Assembly: GCA_949825025.1 (NCBI GenBank)
Contig: OX463786.1
Span: 11,460,387 to 11,524,386, forward strand
Direction: 5' to 3'
DNA length: 64,000 bases
DNA from: Siphlonurus alternatus
Taxonomy: Eukaryota > Arthropoda > Insecta > Ephemeroptera > Siphlonuridae
Part shown: in pieces, positions 49,123 through 61,310 of the stretch
Numbering within the stretch: position 1 is the first letter of the stretch
How the letters are laid out: each line of letters opens with the position of its first letter
Translations under genes and position numbers: made by a program
Notes under the pieces: generated by a model
What the model was told of the DNA's origin: nothing
Databases searched by the model: none
What the model saw: the letters and a program-made list of their open reading frames with translations, nothing else

Positions 49123-49975
49123 AATATAGGTAAAGACTACAGTTTTAAAATAAATATGAATGTATGAATTTCTTATTAGGAAAATTTGTATTTGTATTCA
49201 AAATTATCATATAAGATAGACATCAATAACTTTGTTCATAAAAAAACTGTGGAAACTCCTTTTATGATGGTCGATGTCAAAGAAAATTAAAACCATGATC
49301 GTCATTTTTATAATTTCATCAAAAATGCACGGGAAAACTAAATTTGATTGCTCAATAATATAAATACAACAAATCATGTGAGAAGTTCTATAAATTATGA
49401 TTCTCCTTTTTAACTATATGGTTATATTAGATTTCTTAATAGCTGACAGTAATAAATTTACAAATTCTAAAGTTATAAAATGAAGAATCATGTTGTTGAA
49501 ATTAGCGCCCACAGTCATATAGGTGACAGAAAAGTTTTTTTTTTTATTGAAAATAAATTAATGTTCTTGTAACTTTCCATGCATGTAAATCACATGCAAC
49601 TTAATCCGAAGATAATAAAAATGCATCATGATTAAGCTGATACAAAAAACATAAAAATATATTGGCCTTCATTATATAATTCATTTAGGTTTTCATCGTG
49701 TTTGTAACACCTTCGGTCATTGGTTATAGCTATAATAAGACAGTTTATAACGAAGAATATCACTGGCCAAAATACTTCCAAAAACATATGACGGTCAGTA
49801 TATACCTGTCTTTGACACCGACCCCATAAAGGGAGTTTCCACAGTTTCTTTATCATCAAAATTATTAAAGCATTCATGTATTATATACATGATACAATTT
49901 TATATACAAGTTTTCCTTACAAGAAAATTGCATCTCCATATACAATGGAAAGAGTTGAAAAGAGAATTGCAGGCA

Positions 49976-49977
<2 letters not shown>

Positions 49978-50013
<36 letters not shown>
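49978..50013 (+). repeat. A-run
   Basis: About 36 A residues, directly followed by the foldback at 50018; could be a tail of an old retro-insertion, but no body is recognised. Confidence 0.9.
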
Positions 50014-50015
<2 letters not shown>

Positions 50016-50017
50016 AT

Positions 50018-50231
50018 AAAGGCGGATTCAGATGGCGACAACGGCGATGCGACGCGATTTTGACGTAAAAGCTGTGAAATCTTATGCGGTGGCGAATTCA
50101 CGGGTAATCGCGTAAATTACGATGCTCTTTTTCTTTTAATCGCCCAATATGGCCGCCAATGAATGTTACAGCAAGTGCGCACGCATTATTCGCGTCGCAT
50201 GGTATAAAAATTGCCATGTGAATCCACCTTA
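50018..50231. mobile_element. foldback element, AAAGGCGGATTCAGATGGC ends
   Basis: Ends AAGGCGGATTCAGATGGC and GCCATGTGAATCCACCTT. Inner words GATGCGACGCG/CGCGTCGCAT also pair. GC-richer than its surroundings. Confidence 0.75.
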
Positions 50232-51836
50232 AGATTAAAAATTCTTCATAAAAAATACCCTGACGCATTGTAAAAATGGAAGGGATGATTATTTTCAAGT
50301 ATTTTGCAGTCAATTTTTGTTTGACAGTGTACATGAGAGACGACCTTTGCATCGATTTTACCTTTTTGTAACATTGAATATTTGTTCTACGTCCTTCCAA
50401 AACGCTTCAGGCTTCTCACAAAACAGCAATTAAATTCGTATTAAAGTAGCAAGGCCCTTTGGCAAACAAAATTGTTAATTCAAAGCCCTTTTCTACCACA
50501 AAATAATGAATGCGATTTTTTTTGTTTTAATATTGTTTATAATGAAACTTTATAGCAAAGTTCTATTAATTATTAGTTTGAAATTTCAACAAAGTTGGAT
50601 TTAGCGCCAGTAGGTGGCAACACTGATGTAATTTCACATTGTTGGTATTTCAATGAATATAAATTTAATAATGTCATTACTACAATTTTGAATGTTAAGC
50701 TTTTTCGATTCTCCAAATATTGAGATTAAAGTTTATCTTGAAAGAGATAGGTATAGTTTATAGTTAATCTCCAGTGCACAACATTGTTCAAACCCAGAGT
50801 TGGAAAAAAATATCAACAATCACAGAATTAATGCATTACTTCTACAGTAATTAATGAACAATAATAAATGGATGCATTGCTGTTGCACAACTTTTAACCT
50901 TATTGAAATTTATATATATTTCATAAAAAACATGAACCAAATTATTTTTAAAAAATGCAAAAAAAAAAACTCTTTTTAAAAACAAATATATATAAAAAGT
51001 AACTATACCAAAATAATATTATTGATGGCTAAATTTAACTATTGCTAAATTTTAATTAAATTTGGTTTAAAAATGGAAGCATATTTTACATAACGGAATT
51101 ACTATGAAAACTAAGATGATTATTCACGAACATGGGTAGAACAATGAGACCATGATTACGTCACAGCACGCGCAATTTAACCACACTGTACGAGGTGTGG
51201 AATGATACCCACTTCTCATAATCCCCCCCAACAATAAGCAGAGTGCAACACATGACTCACATGCATTAACATTATCATCTCGACTCGCATTATTTCCCCG
51301 TGGAATTTAATGCAACCTAAACTCCCTTTCACGCTAGCTCATCGTATTGTCTGGAAACATCTTAGACTAAATTTTGAATTTTAATTTTCTGTATCAATTG
51401 TTAATTATGCTGATAAATTTGGAGTTAAATATATTTGAGTAATATTTTACATAGAAATATTAGTATCTTGTTTTCATTTCTTTTTTAACACATATTCTGA
51501 ACAAATAGTTTAAAATTTTTCTCTCTTAAAAATCCATCATCACTGGTATCAATTATTAATATGTAACGTGAAAGTCTACTAAGATGTGTAACCAATGTAA
51601 ATATTTATTATCCCAACAATTATTTCATGTAACAATGCATTTTATTAAATAATAAATGTTATTAAAATAAGTAAAACATAATTATTTATTTATACATTAT
51701 TACAATAAATACAAAATAAAAAAAGAAATTAAATATTAAAAATAATGATAAATTATAATTATATTAATAAATTATTTTATTGCAAATTTATAATTTTTTT
51801 ATTTTAAAACTTTTTGAAATTTGTCGTGGAATATAA

Positions 51837-51944
51837 GTGTCGTATAAACCAGGAAGTTTTGATGCAATTATAGACCTTACATTATACATGATGTTATAGC
51901 GTAAGATCTAAAATTGCATCAAAACTCCCTGGTTCATACGACAC
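51837..51944. mobile_element. 108-bp foldback element, GTGTCGTATAAACCAGG ends
   Basis: Ends GTGTCGTATAAACCAGG and CCTGGTTCATACGACAC. The arms continue over GTTTTGATGCAATTATAGA and inverse to a short loop near 51890. Confidence 0.9.
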
Positions 51945-53960
51945 AGATCATTCTGAAGTGACGAAATAGCGTAAATTTTATCTGTAAATTATAAAGTAAG
52001 TGGCAAAGAGAACATTATATATTTGTAATTTAGGTAGAGGTACAACCTAAAATTGTCAAAAATATCATCCCTTAATGTTAATCTTGGTAAGTTAGCGTGT
52101 TACGTAATATTAATATGGCGTCACAATCCGTCACAGCTCTGCTGCTGCTGCTGCTTGTTGCTCTCCCTCCTCTCAGTGTATCGATATGACAGGGGTAGTC
52201 TCCTGGTAATTTATATGTTAATATCACGCCTAGGGAGACTAGGGTAGGGGATGATGTCTCGGATATGTGGCGTCCTATTAGACGTGGCAGCTACGGAATT
52301 ACACCGTGTAAGGGTTATTACTATGTTGTATAGTTCTTACCATAGAAAATTTACTAGGTATATAGATGATGTTAAGGGTTATTACTATGTTTTATAGTTT
52401 TTACCATATAGAAAATTTACTAGATAGAAGTAAGCGTTATTACTATATTACACGGTTCTTGCCATTGAAAAATTCCTCAAAATATAGAATTTCAACATGC
52501 AAGGGTTATCTCTGTTGCATAATTAATTCTTGTATTGTTATAGATACTTTCATCGGCACATGATATACTGGTCTTATCAATACATTCTAAAATAAGTTTA
52601 AAAAAGATTTTACTAAAAAAAAGAAACACTTTAACATATTAAAATAATTTAAAATATAGAGCAAATAAATTGCATAATTCAATTATTTTGTTGCTTTTTA
52701 AAATATTTTATTGAATATTTTCAATTTTTTATATATGACAAATGTTTTACAACGTACGTACTATACATAATATATGTATATATTTTATACTAATATTAGT
52801 ATAAAATATTAAAATTAAAATTAAATTAAAATATTAAAATATTTAATATTACAATAATTTATAATAAATAAAAATAACTTCACTATATTTTCAATAATCT
52901 ATTCTTAATTAACTTGAATCACACGTTATTTCACCATTGAGATTTAACAATTATCAATTAATTTCAATTATTATTAAGTTGGAAGTGCCCAGTTAATTAA
53001 AATTATCAAAGTATATATTATTTAAAATTGTTGCAAATACTTCATTAAATAATCAAAGGTCATTTATTTAATTGATTGACCGCCTTTTTTCTTCGTTTTT
53101 TTTTTTTATTCTGTATGCCATGGCATATAACATATCTGTTAAATTTTCCTTAATACGATTGATTTATATACATATTAAGTTTTTTTGCATTAAAACCAGT
53201 TTTAATTAAAAAGAAATCTTAATTTCATTTGAAATTTCCTTGGATTTTATTGAGAAACATGATTCATTCATTCATTGGTTGGTTGATATTTTGGGACAAT
53301 TGATACATTTCGGCTTAAAAAAAATTATTGTATTTCATGTATTTGCGTTCATACGAGTCATGATAAATTTTTACCTGGTATTTAAGATAAGCCTCTTTAT
53401 TTTAATTATAAGATGTTGTCAATGACAACAGATTGATGTTGAATAGCATCTCATACTCTACACTCATGCAGTCAACAATAATAATTCTTGGTTATTATAT
53501 ATATAGCATTGACGGCGCTGTTAAAATAATCTTCCAGTTAATATAGTTTTAATTCCACAAGTACTATCATAGATATTGATTTAATAACTAGGACGGGGGG
53601 AACGTTTTTCATTAATTTTAAAAGTTTCCTTTCTTATACTCCCTATATATATTAACTATCAGATTACAAAATTCTTTTTACCTATGATATTACGTTAATT
53701 AAAAGTGAAATAAATAATATAGAGCTATAAAATTGATTAAAGGTTTCAAATTAATTTAATTAAATTTTGATATCTTAAAGCAATCAAATTATAATTAAAA
53801 ATATATATTTTGAAACCTGATATAGGTTGTTGTTGAAACCACTTTATGAAGAAAAAACAGGGAATAATGAATGAAATTTGATATCATGGCAACTTAATCG
53901 TAAAATATGAAGATTTTACAAAGAAATAAAACCTCTTTCATTATTACAGTTAAATTTACA

Positions 53961-54135
53961 TGATATTCCCTCCGGAAGTAGCTAGAAGTGTACGGTAAGG
54001 CCTTTCTACTTGTTGCTATTTCACACGTGGGTCAGTAATTTTGTACTGCAAAACCTTCTACAAAATTTGAATACTTAATTACGAACAGAAGAGCCACAAA
54101 CTTTACACTTCCGGCTACTTCCGGTAGGAATATCA
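53961..54135. mobile_element. foldback element, TGATATTCC ends
   Basis: Ends TGATATTCCCTCCGGAAGTA and TACTTCCGGTAGGAATATCA; GCTAGAAGTGTA pairs with TACACTTCCGGC. It is separated from the next foldback by only about 8 bp. Confidence 0.8.
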
Positions 54136-54143
54136 AATTAATT

Positions 54144-54363
54144 TGACTGTAATTATAGTTCAACAAATGAAAGATTACCACTGGAAGTAGAAAATATCTG
54201 AACTTCCTTCTAGTTCAATTTTGAATCTGAAACGGTACATAGAGATTTATATTAGGGATTGTAACGTATCTGCAAAGCTTTAAAATTTTTATAATCATAA
54301 TTCATCCAAAAACCTTCCACTTCCGGTGGTAATCTTAACATTTGTTGAACTATAGTCAGTAAA
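54144..54363. mobile_element. foldback element, TAGTTCAACAAATG arms
   Basis: Arms TATAGTTCAACAAATG and CATTTGTTGAACTATA, then GATTACCACTGGAAG pairing with CTTCCGGTGGTAATC. It shares the word CTTCCGG with the neighbour at 53961-54135. Confidence 0.8.
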
Positions 54364-56229
54364 ACATCTGTTTTTTAAAAAACAATTTTAATATTAATAA
54401 GCATTATTATAATTAATTTTTATTCGAATATAAACTTTTACAGGCAGTAAATCTTTACATACAGCTGCAGAGGGGAAAAAATAAGCTCCCTTATTTTATA
54501 TATTAGGTCTATATTTAATGTTAAATGATAGAAATATGAACTTTATGTGAAAACTTGTGGTTGTATTGTTGTGTCAAGAATGCATGTGGTGACGTCACAT
54601 CTGTCAGTTTTAATCACGCTTGAATTATCACATACCACAACTGCGGTCATGTCGACTATATATAATATTATTATTGTTGTGTATGTGGTGGTGGTGGTGG
54701 AATGAGGTAATTCATTCATTCAAGCGTTTTATGTTTAACATGTGTTTTAACTTTATAATAGTGGATGATGTAAAATGCGTTCATATGAAACTCGCATACT
54801 GCATATAACATGAGGTTTATTACTGCATTGTGTCTGAATGGAAACCATCTTCAAGAGAAATCATTGAAATTGTTGCATTTTATTTGCTCCGTGTACGAGC
54901 AACTTATATATATACCCATAGCTCAGCAAAGTTTCAGTCTATTTTATAAGAAGAAAAAATAAAAACTGTTGTAAATTCCCAAATACGAAGAATATTTCTT
55001 ATTAGCTTTTTTTTTGTTTCTACTGTACCCTCTGTTTCACACACGTGACTGTATTTAACTACATTGCTTTCTGTTGACCTGACGTGCATATAGCTTAATT
55101 AAGGTTATAAATATTTATATTAATATCTTATTGTTCGTATTTAGAAATGGTTAACTTTGCATGCATTAATAATTTTCTTCTGGACCTGAATCATGTTGTA
55201 AAATCAGGTATTCGAAAATAAATTATTGTTATTAATAAATGTAACAAGCAAGGCAGTAATTGCATGAAAGATTAATCTTAGTTTATCTATATAATAGTTA
55301 TTAGAATTATTAGCGATTAGAACACATTACATTTATATCATCCCATTTCACTTCATTACATTCTCTGATTCACAAATTTATTATAATTTCCTATAATAAT
55401 TAAAAAAATATATGTGTATGTAATAAAAAAAAAACATATTTTAAATATCAAAACATTTTAAAAAATGAATCAATAAAATTTTTCATAATTTACTTTATTA
55501 AAAATAAAATAATTGAACTAAAACACTTTTATTATTATTTTGAACACAAAATACAAGACTATAACAGTTCTAAGTACTATATTACACCACGTAATCAGGT
55601 AATGAAGTATGACTCTCGACTTACAATGGACTGATAATTAATTAGCACAAGAGCTGAAAGTATTTTGGCTGTGATGGTAATCTGTTCTCAACCACACCCA
55701 ACCAGAATCCCACGCGACTGACCTTATTTAGACATCTCTACTTACTTCAGATCTAATTATCGAGTAATGAAAATAATTAACAGGTAATTTATATAGTCTT
55801 CGAGATGGAAAAATAATGTAAATGTTAAGTAATATATTTTAGTGGCTTTTGGTTATGTGTAAATGGGTTTAGATAATTTTACTATTCGAACTTGATTTCA
55901 TTACATAATACTAGCAAATAACAATAGCAATGTTTCAACTTTCAATTGTTATCTTGTGTATATTTTATGACAAATTCTTTATTCATCCACATTTCTAATG
56001 TCAATTTGGCTGAGCATGGAGTATAATTTCATATCTGAATACAAAATACTCAATTATAATATTTTCATATGTGAATAACAAAAAAATACTTTATAAACGC
56101 TACTTATTTTAGCAAAAAATTTATTTCTTTCTATTTTTTTTAATATTATGTTTATTTTATTCGCAATAAATTAAAAAATATTTTATAATATGATTGCAAT
56201 TTTTTAAGTTTCATTCTTCAAGACAATGG

Positions 56230-56405
56230 GGGGGCATTCACAAAGCACTTTAACCCCAACTTAAGCCCCAAGTTTTATCCCTGGTACTAAACATGGTGCT
56301 AAATTAGGAGCTAGACATGGTTAGCCCCTGGTTTAGCACCATGTTTAGTACCAGGGATAAAACTTGGGGCTAAAGTTGGGGTTAAAGTGCTTTGTGAATG
56401 TCCCC
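56230..56405. mobile_element. near-perfect 176-bp foldback element
   Basis: Ends GGGGGCATTCACAAAGCAC and GTGCTTTGTGAATGTCCCC. Arms pair almost without gaps through CTTTAACCCCAACTT, CCCCAAGTTTTATCCCTGG and TACTAAACATGGTGCTAAA to a loop near 56312. High arm identity suggests a young insertion. Confidence 0.93.
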
Positions 56406-59325
56406 GAATATTTCTATTCAATGTATTAACGATAAACATTGTAATTAAAAAATAAATACTTTCAAATACCTGCGTTTAATATAATACCAATAATATAATC
56501 AAACAAGGGAGTTCTAGATTGTACTTAAGTATAAAGATAATTATAAAATGATTGAAATTGCATCAGTATGCGATGATCCCAAAACTAAACTTTAATTGAA
56601 ATAACATTAATTAATAATTTTGTATTTATCAATGTAAATTTTTTACATACAAACTAAAAATCCCGAGCTATAACTCATACACAATTACCCATTTAATACA
56701 ATTTAAACACTAAATCTCTTTTGTCATCTTTAAATTATCACTTTTTCCCTTTAATTCACGTGGGCGAAAACTATTCATCTATCAACAAAATAACTTCAAA
56801 AGAAATATTTTGAATATATAATAAATCATGTTTTTTAATATAAAAAAAAATTCATAGTATTTATTATTATATAGCCACTTATCTCTCATTAAGTGAAATA
56901 ATTTTGGCACTTGTAATAAAATTTATTGCCGCGGCTCCCCACGATGTTTAAACTAAAAGTCTGGAGAAGATTTTTGCCGGCTGTTCTGAATTTACACTTC
57001 ACTGTGAAAATAAACTACCGCGGCGGACACGCGAAATTGTAACATTCGAGGATTAGTCATGAGTTTGAATTTCACATAAGAATTGTTTGAAACTTGTATA
57101 TTTTGAAATGCCATAATTATTTCTTTCTGAGTTGAGTAATTTCAAGTATTAGAACTCCCATATTTTTTTAAACATTTTTTGCGGATAACCATAATAATAA
57201 TTAGTTCAGTTTATATTATTTATAATATTTAATATTTTTTTAAAAAGCAATACATGATAATTTAAAAATTTATCTATAATTTTAATTTTTTTTAAGCATT
57301 ATTTTAATTAGTTTCATAATTTAAAAAAATATATAATTATTAATTAAAATTAAATCATTTATTTTAAATAATATAATATCCTTAATGATTTATTTAATAC
57401 AATTTACAAGCATATTTCAATCAATATGTGTCGCACACATCTTTCTATCACGGTTTGATTCCGGCGAATAGCGGCAAATTTATTATAATATCACCGTCCT
57501 CAAATAGTGAAATTTGTTATAGTTAATAAACTGAAGTATTGTATTACACTGCCGGTGTAAATGAGAAATTTCTTGCGAGCCCAGACTATGACGTCATGAG
57601 GACACTTGGAAATGACGTCTTGGTCCTGCTTGAGCGAGCACAGTAGACACAACATTATTGAATACATCTTTAGAATTTTGCAGTAAAATTTAAATTTCCA
57701 AGCAAAGTTGTCATAAACATGCTTTACATGTAAACGTCTATACCTTCATCTCAGTAAAACTCCCAATCATCACATTCATATTGCTTTCAATGTTATATTA
57801 ATTAGTACTTTGTGTATTTATTCAGTTAATTTATGTATTAAAATAGGTTTTTTAATTTATTTGTTACTGATTTTAGTAAATTTCAATATTGTTTTATGAC
57901 CGACGATACATAATCCAAATATTATTTAATTTGTATAGAAGTTATTTTCTGGATTACAATTCAAATATGTACGAAATCTTTTTCATCACTAAAATTATAA
58001 TTTAAGTGTAATCTTAATTATATTTGTAACGTTATAGTTAAAGATTGTAATGAAAATTAATTACTTCATTAACGCCAGTAATTAATGAATGTCCACATTA
58101 TCATCTCATATATAAATCATCGCAAACTTGAACTTTGATTTAACCTGACCTCAACTGATATCGTAATCTATTTAATTTATTTTTTCCTGAAGCTCATGTG
58201 AATTAATATCAAATTATAACAAGCTAAATAGCTTTAAGTAGTCTATAATGTAAAGAGAAATCACTTTAATAAATAAACGCAAGTAACTAACTTTATTACA
58301 AATTAAAAAACAATATTAAATTATTCATTTTTATTTATTTCAAATAAAAAATGTTGTATAAATGGTGTTTACACATTTGTAATTTAAGTTTTAGAATTTT
58401 AAAAAATAAAATATTTAATTTTATTTATAATTTAGAAAATTAGTACCAGGATAACAATATAGAATATGGTACAAACCAAATAGACGCACTTTCTTGATTT
58501 CAAGCTGGATTGAAGTCATTACTATAGAACACTGATACAAAGTGCAAATTGAGAATTTAACAAAATATACAATTATATATTATGTGTGATGCTGTAATAT
58601 TTTTAATACAAATTTTCCCTGTTATTTATTCAAAAATATTTTAAAGTATTCATACGTTACTTAAACATTGTAAACTCTTCTACTTGCATTTTCTTCCGAC
58701 TTCCGTCTAAATTTTATTAAAGTCAATAACAATGAAGTTGAGATGATATAAAAGTGACATAAGTTTTGTGGAGGCTATCAGGCGTGACATTAATAGAGGC
58801 TGCCGATATATCTGTCTCGTAATTTAGCATTGACCTCGGGGGGAGTGGGCGACGATATTGCAGTCTGGGTCACCCGCAATAAACATATCACAGTACAGTA
58901 GGGGTCAACATTACCGAGTGTGACGTCACTAACATGTGTGTACAGATTTTTAAACAATGGATTGCATTGTAGTTTTATGGTGAACCCGAGGTGAAATAAA
59001 TGTAATCTTTTCTACGCTTTTCACGTCTAATTTCTTCCTTTTTTGCAGCACTTTCGATGAAAAAAGAGGGAAAAAGATGATAATTTATCTTCTTTCCTCT
59101 TATTGAGCGTGAAATGTTAGAAAAATTGTCTCCATTTCATCCTCATTTTAAGTAAGCAAGAAGTAAAATGTCCTGTTGAGGTAAAAAGACGTAATAACTA
59201 ATAAGATTAGGTTTATACGTGTAAAGAGGAGTTAAAGACGTATTTTTTTATATAATAGGGAGTGCTTTTTATCGTCGTCACCGGGTCATTAATTGATCGT
59301 CCTCAAATTATGATACCTCTCTTAG

Positions 59326-59696
59326 GGATTAAATTGTCACTAGTGTAATTATTTTTTTGTGGTAAAAAAAAATATAAAATTTAGATCAGAACATAGAGAA
59401 CAAAATGACTGTTCACTCTCTGAAGTAAAAAAAGTGATTATTCAGTCCAGTTTTTGAGATATTAATTTTTTTAGGTGAAAAAGATGCTGATTTGACTTGA
59501 TTTGACTATAATGGCTGCCAGATTTCCAATGATATTCTCACTATTTGTATCCTGTGTATCTCAAAAACTAGACACACTTTTGCTTGTTTTTTTTTTTTTT
59601 TTTTTTTTTTGCTGAATATTTATGTTATAATGTAAGAAAGGTTTACTATAATTTTCGGAGTGATTCACCATCTCTTAGGACTAGTGACAATAATCC
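59326..59696. mobile_element. 371-bp foldback element, GGATTAAATTGTCACTAGT ends
   Basis: Ends GGATTAAATTGTCACTAGT and ACTAGTGACAATAATCC. Inner TTTTTGAGATATTAAT-like and ATCTCAAAAACTAGA words are inverted relative to each other. A 22-T run is in the right half (about 59588-59610). Confidence 0.75.
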
Positions 59697-60552
59697 TTAA
59701 TCAATAAGCTGATAATTATCATCCTCTCTATGGCCCGTCGTAAGCCATCGAGTGATTGATGTAATGTTTTGAATTGACGTAGCTGTACGAACTCCCTAGT
59801 TAACATAAAGGCTGTGTCGTAAAAATAATGAAATTAGACTAGATAAAGGTAAATTTAATATAATATTATACTCATAAAAATTCATAAGAAAAATATGAAC
59901 ATCTTGAAACGAGAAGTAAAGCGAGTATAATAGAAATATTATAGAATATAAATGAGGGAACCTAGAAAACTAAATTAGTATGGTCGGTGAGGATAGCATT
60001 ATCATAAATTACCTCACGAAACAAGAGGAAAAAATTGTAAAAAAGTGAATGTGATAATAAATCTGTTATACAATTTATGTACACAATCATAATATATATT
60101 TATACTTCACTGAATATAAAAGTTCGAAAAATGTATGAAAATTTAATAAAATAAATTTTTATGAGTGTCCAAAGCAAATCCATGTTTTTTTGTTTTGTTT
60201 TTTTACGTTGTTAAAATATAAAACATTTGATACGCAATTTACTATAAATTATCACATCCCTAGGCAGAGTATTTTGAAACGATGATGGTATTTGGATTTC
60301 ATTTTTAGTTTATTTTATCCTTATTATTCATGTCGTAGTAGTAGTTAAACATGATTTTGACTTTACTGCATATATTATGCTAAAACAAATGTCACCAATG
60401 CTAACTTATGGAGTCATAAAATTCTTTGCTTGTCGCTTCCTTTTAGGACGTTATAAAGTGTATCAACCGGGAGTTAGGCCTATCTTCTAGTATGTAAAAA
60501 GCGAGAGGCACTTTGGTTCTGTACTCAAGCGAGCAAATCGTAAATTATGAGA

Positions 60553-61310
60553 ACAGTAGTACAGTTATGTTCAATAAGATTGGGACATTTCGCATGCTGG
60601 AATGTTGAAGTGTGCACCATCCGTTTACTCGCAGTGCTGAATGGCAACACTGTCTATCATGCGATATATATTATGAGCTTATGGGGTGTCATTTTTTTAC
60701 TGGCTTAATCAAAAGAGGAGGTCGAAAATACCCCTTTGAATTTTTTTGCGATTTTTTTTAAAACCGCATCATAATTAAAATGGAGATTTAAATAGGTCAC
60801 GTGACCTGGAGGCTCCGTCTGACACGCCTATGACGTCATTGCATTCTTTAATCAAATAAACAATCAACTATATACTGCTTCTAAACAGAGCATATTGCTA
60901 TGGAAACAAATAATAAACAAGCAACAATTCAATAATTATTGTTTACAAGTATTATATAATTGATCATTAGTTTGTCCAAAGAATGTGATGACGTCATAGG
61001 CATGTTGGACGGAACCTCCAGGTCACGTGACCTCTTTAAATCTGTATTTTAGGCATGATGAAGTACTAAAAAAATCTCAAAATAAATTGAAGTTTTTTTT
61101 TCGAACAACTCTTTCGATTGAGCCAGTATAAAAATGACATCCCGTAAGTTCATTGTGGCCAGGTGGACTTGGAGGAGGTGACTGGGAGTTCTCACCTGAA
61201 CTCCGACAGTGTTGTCAGATAAACGAACGAAGTGACCTGATGGTGCTTACATCAACACTCCAGCAAACCAAGTGTCCTAGTATTATTGACCATTACTGTA
61301 CTGTACATAT
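60553..61310. mobile_element. large foldback element, two nested pairs of arms
   Basis: Outer arms ACAGTTATGTTCAATAAGAT-GGGACA pair imperfectly with TGTCCTAGTATTATTGACCA; CACCATC/GATGGTG and GGCAACACTGTC/GACAGTGTTGTC follow. Inner arms from GGGGTGTCATTTTTTTACTGG to GGTCACGTGACCTGGAGG pair with CCTCCAGGTCACGTGACC and CCAGTATAAAAATGACATCCC. TGACGTCA occurs at 60831 and 60989. No open frame. Confidence 0.8.

Noticed and set aside
49978..50013. Processed pseudogene tail
   Set aside because: The A-run has no recognisable gene body next to it.
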